A DNA stretch of 64,000 nucleotides, from assembly GCA_036494575.1 (NCBI GenBank), contig DASXOE010000083.1, positions 18,126-82,125 on the forward strand, written 5' to 3'. This document shows, in pieces, positions 56,643-64,000 of this stretch. Both the position numbers and the translations under genes were made by a program. How positions within the stretch are numbered: position 1 is the stretch's first letter; each line of letters begins with the position of its first letter. The DNA is from DASZFV01 sp036494575. GTDB taxonomy: Bacteria; Myxococcota_A; Polyangia; Fen-1088. The notes under the pieces are model-generated. The model worked only from the letters and a program-made list of their open reading frames with translations. It had not been told where the DNA came from and did no database searches.

Positions 56643-57914
56643 CTATTTGGCGAGCCAGTCGGCGAGCACGGAGTACCACGTCGCGCCCGCCGGCATGTTG
56701 CTCGCGTCGAGGAACTGCGAGGCGTCCGGCCACACGGCCACCCGCGTGAAGCCGAAGCGTGAGACCGCCGAGAGCGCGTCGGCGGCGAACGGGTTCGTGC
56801 CGGGCGAGATGACGCCGATGCTCGCGACGTCACGGGGCAGGTTGCACATGATCCCGAGCTGCGTGAGGAAGCTCCCGTCGCAGCTCTGCTGCTTCGGATT
56901 GCTGGCCGGGCAGGTGCCCGCCTGGTTGCCGAGAGAGCCGGAGTAGTCCTCGATGATGGCGAGATCGACACTGCGGCCCATCTGGGCGAGATCGACGAGC
57001 CCGTCGGAGCCCGCGCCCGTACACTGCCGCACGTACCAGCCGCCGAGGTCGAGGGAGACGGTCATGCCCTTGGCGTTGAGCGCGCCGCGAAACGCGGCGA
57101 GAAACGAAATGAGCTTGGCGCCATAAGCGGCGTAGCCGATGTTGCCCACCTCCCAGTCGAGGTTGTAGCCGTCGTGACCTTTCGCGACGGCCTCCCCGAC
57201 CATCGCGTCGATGAAGGCTTGGCGCGCGCCCGCCGGAGCGTCATCGAGCACGTTCTGGATGCCCTGGTCAGTTCCGAAATTTCCCGCGCCGCCGTACATC
57301 AGCGGCACGCTCTTGAGCCCGGCGGCGTGGATCTTCTCCGTGACCTGCTTCGAGGTGAGGCCATCGAAGTTGTCGTTGGCGTTGACGAGCTTGGCGACCC
57401 CCGACTGGTACGCGTAGTTGATCTGGTAAAGGGCGGGGCTGACGTCCGTGAAGCTCTTGGCGTGCGCGGCGACGGCGGCCAGCGTGGTCGCGTAGCTCTG
57501 CCAAACCCAGACGAGGACTTGCTTGCCGGGCGCCGAGCCCGAGCCGACGTCGGCGCCGCCATCGGTCGAGGCCGGTTTGGCGTCGGCCCCGGCGTCGGTG
57601 GCGTGCCCGCCGTCTCCGCTCGAGGCATCGGCGCCGGCCGCGCCGGTGGCGGAGGTGCCGCCCGAGCCGGCGCCGGCCGCGGCATCGAAAGTCACGCCGC
57701 CTGCTCCGGTGCTGCCCGCGCTCGCGCCCGTGCCCGCGGCACCAGTCGCGCCGGCCCCACCGGCCCCACCGGTCGCCGTCGATTCTCCGCCCCCGCCGCG
57801 CGTTCCCGCGAGACCGCTACCCGCTGCCGGCCCGCCGCGCGGGCTCGAGCAGGCGGCCCCGGCGAGGGCCAGCGCGCCGAGGAGAACGGTCCAAGTCGAG
57901 GGAGCACGCACCAA
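56643..57914 (-). CDS. GH18-like lipoprotein with altered active-site motif
   Basis: The 423-residue protein has a lipobox AGAAC and a ~100-residue Gly/Ala/Asp linker. The barrel domain contains GHDGYNLDWEVG near residues 247-257, in which the family's DGxDxDxE reads D248-G-Y-N251-L-D253-W-E255: the first D of the pair of central Asp is Asn while the catalytic Glu is kept. It may still cleave or may bind glycan. Its start faces the other GH18 lipoprotein gene across 114 nt. Confidence 0.8.
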   Translation of the reverse strand: MVRAPSTWTVLLGALALAGAACSSPRGGPAAGSGLAGTRGGGGESTATGGAGGAGATGAAGTGASAGSTGAGGVTFDAAAGAGSGGTSATGAAGADASSGDGGHATDAGADAKPASTDGGADVGSGSAPGKQVLVWVWQSYATTLAAVAAHAKSFTDVSPALYQINYAYQSGVAKLVNANDNFDGLTSKQVTEKIHAAGLKSVPLMYGGAGNFGTDQGIQNVLDDAPAGARQAFIDAMVGEAVAKGHDGYNLDWEVGNIGYAAYGAKLISFLAAFRGALNAKGMTVSLDLGGWYVRQCTGAGSDGLVDLAQMGRSVDLAIIEDYSGSLGNQAGTCPASNPKQQSCDGSFLTQLGIMCNLPRDVASIGVISPGTNPFAADALSAVSRFGFTRVAVWPDASQFLDASNMPAGATWYSVLADWLAK

Positions 57915-58028
57915 AGATCTAGTTGCTTACCGCGGTCGCAGTCGATCAGCAAGGCCGCCGAAAGCTGCCCGTGGCGTGATCGATTTCGCCCGCTCGAGGC
58001 AACTACATCAGGACCGAGGAGGTCGCTC

Positions 58029-59204
58029 TTGCCAGACCGCGTCGTCGAATCGACCGTCCCATGGTCCCGTGTGATCGTGCTCTTGTGCGCGCTGGGCGGG
58101 GCTGCCTGCACCGCGGGAGGCCAACCGCGCGGGACCGGTCCCCTCGGTGGCAGCGCGGGCGCCGGCAGCGGCGGTGGCGTGTCGGGCGCGGGCAACATGG
58201 GCCCGTCTTCTGCCGGCGCGGGCGGTGTCGCGACCACGGGCGCCGCCGGTTCGAGCGAGCTGGATGGCGCGGCGAACGGTGGCGCGGGGGGCATGGACGC
58301 GGGCGGTTCGCCCGACGGCTCGGCCGGCGCGCGGGGCGCCGCCGGCGCGACCGTCGACGGCTCCGCACCGGGCGGCATGCATGTCGTCGGGTACCTGCCC
58401 AACTACAACGGCAGCTACGCGACCTGGGCCAAGAAGCTGAGCTTCTCGAAGATGACTCACCTCTGCCTCGCCTTTGCGCTCGCGAACACGTCGAACCAGT
58501 GGAACATGGGGGCCTCGGACGCCGACGTCAAAGCGATCGTCGACGCGGCGCACGCCGCTGGGGTCAAGGTCCTCGCATCGCTCGGCGGCGGCGGCGGCGA
58601 TCAGACGGTCCTCAAACAGTACAACAACGCGAGCAGCGTGGGGCCGCTCGTCGACAACCTCGACACGTTCCTCACGGCGCACAACCTCGACGGCGCCGAC
58701 ATCGACATCGAGAGCCCGGGGAACCTGGGCCCGACCTTTTCGACGTTCGTCGACAAGGTCGTCGCGAAGCTGCACCCCGAGGGCAAGCTCGTCACGGCGG
58801 CCGTCGCGCAGTACCTCCAGGACAGCATGTCGGACGCGACGTTGCACGCGTTCGACTTCATCAACGTCATGATCTACTCGAGCCTCAGCCAGACCATGAA
58901 GGATGCGACCTACTACGTGAACACGAAGAAGGTGCCCAAGGAGATCGTCGTGCTGGGCGCCGGGTTCTTCGGCGACGGCGGCAACAACGAGTACGCCTAC
59001 GCCGACATCCTGAAGGCCGACTCCATGGCCTGGAACAAGGACACGGCGACCGTCGGCGGGACGACCGTGCACTACGAGGGCATGGCGACGATGAAGCAGA
59101 TCGCCGATTATTCGAAGGGCTTCGGCGGCATCATGATCTGGGAGCTGACCGAAGACACCTTCGACGACCACTCGCTGCTCAAGGTCATCCAGGGCGAGAT
59201 GTGA
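58029..59204 (+). CDS. GH18 chitinase-like lipoprotein, intact motif
   Basis: The start is a TTG (58029-58031) six nt after GAGGAGG; in-frame GTGs follow. The lipobox is GAAC, then a Gly/Ala/Ser linker, then a domain starting MHVVGYLPNYNGSYATW. The active-site motif DGADIDIE at residues 221-228 is complete, with the Glu donor at 228. This matches GH18 chitinases that act on chitin or related glycans outside the cell. It is divergent from the altered-motif paralog. Confidence 0.88.
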   Translation: MPDRVVESTVPWSRVIVLLCALGGAACTAGGQPRGTGPLGGSAGAGSGGGVSGAGNMGPSSAGAGGVATTGAAGSSELDGAANGGAGGMDAGGSPDGSAGARGAAGATVDGSAPGGMHVVGYLPNYNGSYATWAKKLSFSKMTHLCLAFALANTSNQWNMGASDADVKAIVDAAHAAGVKVLASLGGGGGDQTVLKQYNNASSVGPLVDNLDTFLTAHNLDGADIDIESPGNLGPTFSTFVDKVVAKLHPEGKLVTAAVAQYLQDSMSDATLHAFDFINVMIYSSLSQTMKDATYYVNTKKVPKEIVVLGAGFFGDGGNNEYAYADILKADSMAWNKDTATVGGTTVHYEGMATMKQIADYSKGFGGIMIWELTEDTFDDHSLLKVIQGEM

Positions 59205-59220
59205 CCGGGCGCGCGCCCGG
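59205..59220. repeat. GC-only palindrome after the GH18 stop codon
   Basis: CCGGGCGCGCGCCCGG is a perfect 16-bp palindrome starting at the first base after the stop at 59204. It can form a short stem, but no T-run follows, so it is at most a weak terminator element. Confidence 0.4.
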
Positions 59221-59287
59221 CTGCCGCCGCGGCGATTCGTAGAGCGAGGTCTACGTTTCGCATCCCGCTCGGAGGCGCGTAGGTCGG

Positions 59288-59416
59288 ATGGGGTCCGTCA
59301 TTCGCACGGCGAAGGCCGAGCCCGAGATCAAGCTCGTGCCGGGAGCGGCGGGCGGCGCGAACGAGACCACGGCGTCAACGACGAAGGACAAGGAGAGCCG
59401 GACGCTCACGCAGTGA
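59288..59416 (+). CDS. Possible 42-residue small protein
   Basis: An ATG at 59288 with GGAGG 12 nt upstream opens a short frame of polar residues (GSVIRTAKAEPEIKLVPGAAGG and so on). It has no recognisable domain. This is the only candidate gene in the 313-nt gap between 59204 and 59518. The long spacing and lack of homology make it doubtful. Confidence 0.25.
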   Translation: MGSVIRTAKAEPEIKLVPGAAGGANETTASTTKDKESRTLTQ

Positions 59417-59517
59417 AAGTCGGGCGCAACGTCAACCCGGCCGGCGTGGCATGCCCGCGCCGGCCGCGGTCTGTTCGACGACGACGCTCGGAAGCTGACG
59501 GCTCGGCGCGCCGCGCA

Positions 59518-60729
59518 TCACGCCCGCCTGCGCGGGCGGAAGACGAGGGCGCCGAAGATGAGACCAACGCCGAGAGCGAAGCCGAGACCCATGCCGAGAA
59601 GGGCGCGCCCCGACGCGCCGCCGGGAGGAGCGGAACCCGAGACCGAGCATCCGCTGGAGCCTCCGCTGGTCTTGGGCGCCGTGCCCGCGGCGCCGGCCGC
59701 GCTCGCGCCCGTGCCCGCGGCGCCGGCCGCGTTCGCGCCCGAGCCCGCGGGGCCACTGGCCGTCGAACCGCCCGCGGTCCCACCGGCGCCCGTGGGCGAG
59801 CCGCCGGTCCCGCCGGTCGCCGCGGCGTCTCCGACCCCGCCGCCACCGCCAGCTCCTCCCGCGCCCCCGCCGCCGCCGCGCCCGTCGTCCGAGCCACCGT
59901 CGCTGGCGCCGCCCGCGCCGCCGTCGGTCCCGCCTCCATCAGCGCCGATCGCCACCGCGCTTGTCGCGATTCCCGTCGCGCCCCAGAAGACGACGTGGGC
60001 TTGGTTCGTCTTCGCGACGTCGATGCTCGTCAGCGTGGCGGTCGCCGTCGGATTGAGCTCGATGCCGGTGATCGTGTGGCTCGTCGTGTCCGTCTCCATA
60101 TCGGTCGTCGTCCACTTCCGCATGCGGGAGATCAGGTTGAAGAAGACCGGATCGTTGGCGCTGGCGCCGCCGATGCCGTAGTCCGGCAGCGTGAGCTTGG
60201 TGACCATGGGCGTCCCGCCGGCGTAGTTCAAAGTGATCGTGAGCGCCGCCGCACCCTCCGAGCACGTGATGAAGAGGAACATCTTCGAATAGGTCGCCGC
60301 GGGAATCGCGACCTGGAAGCTTTGAGCCCCCTTGGCCTGATAGACCTGATGGGTCTGCGGGCTCGCGATCGGGTCGGTGTTCGAGAAATGGAGGACGACC
60401 GCCGGATGCCGCGCGTCGGCCGCGAACATCCCGTCGTTTGGCAATGCGACGCCGACCTGGCCGTTCGTCGTCTTGCCCTGCGTCGCGAGGATGGCTTCGA
60501 CGGCGTTGGTCACGAAGCCGTCGCCGCCGCCGTTCCCGTCCACGCCCTGTCCCGGCGTCCAGGGCGTCACGGTCCCACCCGCCACCGTCGACACGCTTCG
60601 CCCGTCGATGAGCGAGCCCACGGGGATCTGGACGACGGTCTCGGCCACCGCCGCCGCGCGTGCCATCGAGACGAGCAGGGCGGCCGCGAGACAAGGACCG
60701 ATGAGGGTGCGCGGGGCAATAGTCATCAA
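59518..60729 (-). CDS. Exported protein with MYXO-CTERM-like sorting tail
   Basis: The 403-residue protein has a signal peptide ending near ARAAA, a globular domain (about 40-265), a ~100-residue Gly/Ala/Ser linker and a C-terminus of the type Cys-Ser-Val, Gly/Pro-rich, hydrophobic helix (LLGMGLGFALGVGLIFGALVF) and RPRRRA. That order matches the MYXO-CTERM sorting signal of myxobacteria, cleaved and anchored by a dedicated machinery. The globular part is of unknown function, with no Cys. Confidence 0.82.
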   Translation of the reverse strand: MMTIAPRTLIGPCLAAALLVSMARAAAVAETVVQIPVGSLIDGRSVSTVAGGTVTPWTPGQGVDGNGGGDGFVTNAVEAILATQGKTTNGQVGVALPNDGMFAADARHPAVVLHFSNTDPIASPQTHQVYQAKGAQSFQVAIPAATYSKMFLFITCSEGAAALTITLNYAGGTPMVTKLTLPDYGIGGASANDPVFFNLISRMRKWTTTDMETDTTSHTITGIELNPTATATLTSIDVAKTNQAHVVFWGATGIATSAVAIGADGGGTDGGAGGASDGGSDDGRGGGGGAGGAGGGGGVGDAAATGGTGGSPTGAGGTAGGSTASGPAGSGANAAGAAGTGASAAGAAGTAPKTSGGSSGCSVSGSAPPGGASGRALLGMGLGFALGVGLIFGALVFRPRRRA

Positions 60730-60731
60730 GC

Positions 60732-60808
60732 ATCCAATCTGCGAGACGATCGGCCGCTTCGACGGTCCCAGAGGACCACGGCGGCCGATCGCTCACGCTG
60801 GATTGGAT
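60732..60808. repeat. Long imperfect inverted repeat in the leader of the sorting-tail gene
   Basis: Arms near 60732-60757 and 60781-60808 share ATCCAATC and CGATCGGCCGC with a few mismatches. An inner GGTCC/GGACC pair lies at the tip. The structure sits just upstream of the ATG at 60729 and could form a long hairpin in the 5' leader. It may also be a degenerate mobile repeat. Confidence 0.65.
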
Positions 60809-60850
60809 ACTCTCAGCGTCTTCGGCGGGGCGTCAACTCGCCCCGCGCCG

Positions 60851-62131
60851 TCACGGCAGATCGAGATGGCCGAGCAGGCCGTGGCTTTCGTCGTGCGGGC
60901 CGGCCGTGAAGAAGAGCCGGTTGTGCGCCGCGCCAGCCGTGTCGTTTCCGAAGACGAGCGCCCACAGACCTTCGATGGCGAGCGGCGCCCCGGTGGTGGT
61001 CAGCGCCGCGCCCAGGAAAACCCCCGTCGAGGCGTTGTACGCGCCGATGTGTCCGTCGCCGAAGTTCCCCACGAGCAGCGCGCCCGAGAAGGCGCCGAAG
61101 TCAGCCGGCGCCAAAGCCACCGCCCAGGGCGAATTGAGCGCGCCCTGCGAGATCACGCGCTTCGTGAGGTGCCCGTCGAAGTCGAAGGCATCGACGTAGC
61201 CGTTCCCCGCGCCCGCCATGTCGTCCATCTTCATGTCGTCCTGCTTCGCGTAGGTCACGTAGATCGTCGACCCGATGGCCTGGATCCCGAAGGGCGCGAA
61301 GCCCGCCGGGAGGGTCGCGTCGGTGAATCCGCCCGCGGCCGTAATCTTCGCGTAGCTCTGGTCGAAGACGTCCACCTTGCCGTTGTGGAAGTCGGTCGCG
61401 TAGATCCGCGACACCGCGTTCTGCGTCATGAGCGCGAGACCTTTGTAGACGGAGCTCGCCGACGTGTTGTCGACGCGCAGGAGCGCCGCCGTACCCGATT
61501 GCCATCCCGAGACGGTGCCGTCCTCGGTCGAGAAAACGAAGTGATCGCCTTGAAAGCCCGTCGTCGCGTTGAAGACGAGGCCCGTCGGAGCCGAAGGTGC
61601 CGTTCCCCCGTCGCCGACCGGCACGGTGACGACCAGAGACATGACCTGCCCCGCTGCGTTGTAGACAGTGGACAATCCGGTGTGATTGTCCGCCACCCAG
61701 ATGGGTCCGGTTGGATTGATCGCGAGCCCCCATGGATTGACGAGGTTCGGGTCCACGCTCGGCGTGGTCACCCCCGCCTCTCCGCCGTCTACGCCACCGT
61801 CTGCATCGCCGGCTCCGGCATCCGAGGGTGCCACCTCGAGCCCGCCGTCTCCTCCGATCTGATCGGTCACGATGATCGTCATCGAGAGCTTTTGCGGCGT
61901 GCTCCCCGGGGCCACGTCGAGGCCGCCATCGGGAGCGTCGCCGGACACCACGTCGTTCGACGCCGTCGTGTCACCGGCGGCCGTGTCGCCCGGGGCCATG
62001 TCGGTCGGCGTGTCGGTTGCCGCCATGTCCTGAGCGCCGTCTTTTCCAGCGTCCGCAGGTTTGTTGTTGCTGCTGCTGCAGCCGCCGATGATCACGCTCG
62101 CAAATAGACACGCAAGCCAACGCATTCGCAT
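60851..62131 (-). CDS. TIGR03118-like propeller lipoprotein
   Basis: The 426-residue protein starts after AAGGAGACTTC, with a lipobox GGC and an Asp/Gly/Ala linker of ~70 residues. The domain opens NLVNPWGLAINPTGPIWVADNHTG, typical of TIGR03118 proteins, and has several propeller repeats such as APTGLVFNATTGFQGDHFVFS. It is exported and presumably binds a ligand or partner. A GGGGC/GCCCC hairpin lies just upstream of the ribosome-binding site (62148-62160). Confidence 0.85.
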   Translation of the reverse strand: MRMRWLACLFASVIIGGCSSSNNKPADAGKDGAQDMAATDTPTDMAPGDTAAGDTTASNDVVSGDAPDGGLDVAPGSTPQKLSMTIIVTDQIGGDGGLEVAPSDAGAGDADGGVDGGEAGVTTPSVDPNLVNPWGLAINPTGPIWVADNHTGLSTVYNAAGQVMSLVVTVPVGDGGTAPSAPTGLVFNATTGFQGDHFVFSTEDGTVSGWQSGTAALLRVDNTSASSVYKGLALMTQNAVSRIYATDFHNGKVDVFDQSYAKITAAGGFTDATLPAGFAPFGIQAIGSTIYVTYAKQDDMKMDDMAGAGNGYVDAFDFDGHLTKRVISQGALNSPWAVALAPADFGAFSGALLVGNFGDGHIGAYNASTGVFLGAALTTTGAPLAIEGLWALVFGNDTAGAAHNRLFFTAGPHDESHGLLGHLDLP

Positions 62132-62282
62132 GAAGTCTCCTTCTGAAGGGGCTATGCCCCGGGCTGGTATTCGCCTGTATGCCGAGCAAAGCTAGGTCGT
62201 CGATCTCGACGCGCAACCGCCAAAGATCGTTCCCGTTCGGCTGCGCGAACGAACCCCGGTCGGCGCGAGCACGCGAGCCCGC

Positions 62283-63206
62283 TCAGTGCGAGCAATCAAA
62301 GAGCGGGATCGGGGCGCCGTTGAGCGCGATCTGGACGCTCTGGAGGCTGGAGATTGCAGGGCTCATGTCCGCATGGACGACGAGGACGACGTTGACCTCG
62401 CCCGGCAGGATGTAGCTCTTGAAGTCCCAGGTCGAGGTTCCATTGCCCGCGCAAGCGCCGACGGCGGGATCCGACGGACCGGCGTCCGTCGGGCTCACTC
62501 CGTCGGGGTGTTTCGAGTTGTAAAGGACGATGTGGAGGCTGTCGTCCACGCCTGCCGCCGTGACTTGAAAGCTGTCGACGGCGACGGTCGAGGGGATGAA
62601 GACGAGCGTGCGGAAATAACGAAACTGAGCCTTCCTGTAACCCGACTCCAACATCGACGACAGCATGCTGAAGCCGATGGACTCGCCGTCCGGCGCGGCG
62701 ACCCAATGGTTGTCGTCGGGTTTGGGCTGCACTGCGCCATCATAGAGAAAGGCCGCGCACGGATACCCAGACACGGGCAAGTCCACGTAGGGCCCGCCCG
62801 GATTGTATTGCCACCCGCCACGGACCGACGCCGTGAGGTTCAACGGGATGGTCGCGTAGTTCCCACTACACAACGCACAACGTTCAGGCTCGGCGTTGCA
62901 ATCGATCACAGGGCTCGTCGGAGGAGGAGCATCGGGCGATTCACCAGCGGCGCCGCCATCTCGCGCCGCGCCGGCGTTTCCCCCTGTGTCCAACGTGCCG
63001 CCGGCGCCGGCTCCGGCGCCACCACCTCCAGCGGTGCCGGCGACCGAGCCGCCGCCAACGCCGGCAGCGCCGGCTGGCTTCTTGGCGGGCACACGCACGC
63101 ACCCCTGCAACAAGGCCGCTTGGGTCGGCGCGAGGCAGAGCGACGCGAGGAAGACGAGCGCTCCGACATGCCTCGAAGACCGGGCCGTCCTCAGATGATG
63201 GAACAA
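62283..63206 (-). CDS. Exported lipoprotein of unknown family
   Basis: The lipobox is LLQGC after the hydrophobic stretch FLASLCLAPTQAA. The start is uncertain: I use the TTG at 63206, which gives a short n-region, because the longer frame to 63368 would include the terminator at 63328-63360. After a Gly/Ala linker the protein has YAT-IPLNLTASVRGG and IDCNAEPERCALCSG. A domain with beta strands and the late segment STWDFKSYILPGEVNVVL follows. I do not recognise the family. Confidence 0.65.
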   Translation of the reverse strand: MFHHLRTARSSRHVGALVFLASLCLAPTQAALLQGCVRVPAKKPAGAAGVGGGSVAGTAGGGGAGAGAGGTLDTGGNAGAARDGGAAGESPDAPPPTSPVIDCNAEPERCALCSGNYATIPLNLTASVRGGWQYNPGGPYVDLPVSGYPCAAFLYDGAVQPKPDDNHWVAAPDGESIGFSMLSSMLESGYRKAQFRYFRTLVFIPSTVAVDSFQVTAAGVDDSLHIVLYNSKHPDGVSPTDAGPSDPAVGACAGNGTSTWDFKSYILPGEVNVVLVVHADMSPAISSLQSVQIALNGAPIPLFDCSH

Positions 63207-63327
63207 GAATGAAGTGTTGAAGCGTTCGGTCGGGAACGCAATTGCTAAATCGTTGCCGAGCTCGCCATCGCGATTTCCCGAGGCCGCACGGCGCACGCCT
63301 TCCGGACGGCGGTGACCGGGCACACAC

Positions 63328-63360
63328 AAAAAAGCGGGGCGTCCCGAAGGACGCCCCGCT
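63328..63360 (-). terminator. Rho-independent terminator of the LamG/chitin-binding gene
   Basis: A perfect 12-bp stem (AGCGGGGCGTCC, 63333-63344, with 63349-63360) closes a CGAA tetraloop. On the minus strand it is followed by a U-run from the A-run at 63328-63333. It lies 27 nt downstream of the stop at 63388. Confidence 0.93.
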
Positions 63361-63387
63361 TGGGACACAGGCTGTCGTGCTAGCGGA

Positions 63388-64000
63388 CTAGTTGCATGAG
63401 CTCACGAGAGTCCACGCGCTCGTCCACGCGGACCCCGTCCCGGGCGCGTAGGCGCTGGCGACACCGCACCACCCCGAGTTGGGGTAAGGCTGGCATTGAT
63501 ACAGGTTGCCGCCGTTCTGTGCGCGCGCGCCACCCGCATAGGTCGTTCCCAGGCTGTACGCGGGGACGCCGGAACAGGCCCCGGTGGGCGGCGGCGGCGG
63601 CGGAGACGTGGTGCCATCCGAGGCGTTCCCCGCCGCCAGGGCCGCAACCTGCGTCGCGTTCAGGGCGACGTTGTAGATGCGGATGTCGTCGAGGCCGCCG
63701 TTGAAGGACCCGCCACTGTTGTAAGAGCCGAGCTGCGCCCTCGTGACAGCGTGGACGTTCGGAGCGGCCGTGCTGGTGCTGACGACGGCGCCATCGATGT
63801 AGAGCTTGTGCGTCGTTCCGTCGTAGGTGTAGGCGACGTGGTGCCAGACACCGAGCGAAGGCGTCGTCGACGTCGAGACCAGCGGGCGCGGGCCCCAGGC
63901 CCAGGCCTGAAACTGGCCGGCGTTCATGCCGAACGAGACGCCGCTCGACGAACCCGCGTCCCACATGGAGACGATGTATTGCTGGCCGGTGCTCGGATTC
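63388..64000 (-). CDS. LamG and chitin-binding type 3 protein, C-terminal part
   Basis: The frame is open to the window edge. The visible part begins with QQYIVSMWDAGSS and holds a LamG/concanavalin domain (LGVWHHVAYTYDGTTHKLYIDGAVV and LGSYNSGGSFNGGLDDIRIYNVAL). After a Pro-rich linker comes a Cys-bearing C-terminal module with AYSLGTTYAGGARAQNGG and SGWCGVASAYAPG, as in ChtBD3/CBM5-12. The protein is probably secreted and binds chitin or a similar glycan. A terminator follows. The missing N-terminus may hold the catalytic domain. Confidence 0.85.
   Translation of the reverse strand, partial: NPSTGQQYIVSMWDAGSSSGVSFGMNAGQFQAWAWGPRPLVSTSTTPSLGVWHHVAYTYDGTTHKLYIDGAVVSTSTAAPNVHAVTRAQLGSYNSGGSFNGGLDDIRIYNVALNATQVAALAAGNASDGTTSPPPPPPTGACSGVPAYSLGTTYAGGARAQNGGNLYQCQPYPNSGWCGVASAYAPGTGSAWTSAWTLVSSCN

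Noticed and set aside
57174..58028. A long extension before the intact GH18 lipoprotein.
   Set aside because: It is antisense to the altered-motif GH18 gene. The TTG at 58029 with GAGGAGG and a lipobox is a better start.
63207..63368. The longer ATG start (63368) for the lipoprotein ending at 62283.
   Set aside because: It would place a strong terminator hairpin inside the coding region and lacks a ribosome-binding site.

Overview
The window is a 64 kb piece of a very GC-rich bacterial chromosome. It most likely comes from a myxobacterium-like member of the Myxococcota. Supporting signs are the many secreted lipoproteins in which a lipobox is followed by a long Gly/Ala/Ser/Thr or Asp/Gly/Ala linker, a MYXO-CTERM-like sorting tail (59518-60729), two ser/thr protein kinases, two NtrC-type regulators, two ECF sigma systems, and frequent GTG/TTG starts. 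I saw no rRNA, tRNA, CRISPR array, prophage or insertion sequence. The assignment is inferred from gene style, not from a marker-gene comparison.

Layout. 1-1142: a VapBC-like toxin-antitoxin pair in line with a truncated YheT hydrolase. 1304-7524: two PAP2 phosphatase paralogs, a diacylglycerol-kinase-like lipid kinase, a phospholipase-like/beta-barrel fusion, a membrane protein and a YihY/BrkB protein. 7796-10334: an ECF sigma factor with a cupin anti-sigma factor, an SGNH lipoprotein and a CsbD stress protein. 10443-18683: an ABC exporter, DUF3455 and DUF1207 proteins, a GNAT enzyme, HisC, an NtrC-type regulator and an RlpA-like lipoprotein. 18692-23742: a lytic transglycosylase, SSB and a large lipoprotein. 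23870-27705: a tightly coupled operon of polysaccharide deacetylase, AstA, NtrC-type regulator and DUF423. 27745-33174: EF-hand protein, zinc-ribbon coiled-coil protein, YbjN-like protein, PLP sulfur enzyme, and two lipoproteins around a very strong shared terminator.

33311-38715 reads as one minus-strand unit: aminotransferase, outer-membrane-type protein, ECF sigma factor, FecR/TPR protein and von Willebrand A lipoprotein. 40818-43404 is a bufferin-type operon (DoxX, Cys-rich BufA-like precursor, DUF692 BufB, DUF2063 BufC), probably for copper or zinc stress. 44091-46132 couples a Cys-rich lipoprotein to a two-haem cytochrome lipoprotein. 48629-54985 holds two protein kinases around a papain-like lipoprotein-type hydrolase. 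54988-56612 is a divergent LysR/YceI pair with two palindromes between them. 46139-64000 also contains three GH18-type lipoproteins, a LamG plus chitin-binding protein, propeller lipoproteins and the MYXO-CTERM protein.

Taken together the window is dominated by cell-envelope and secreted functions: peptidoglycan and chitin-type polysaccharide processing, surface lipoproteins, and the sigma factors, kinases and enhancer-binding proteins that would control them. Central metabolism is represented only by HisC, a cystathionine-type enzyme, a second aminotransferase and SSB.
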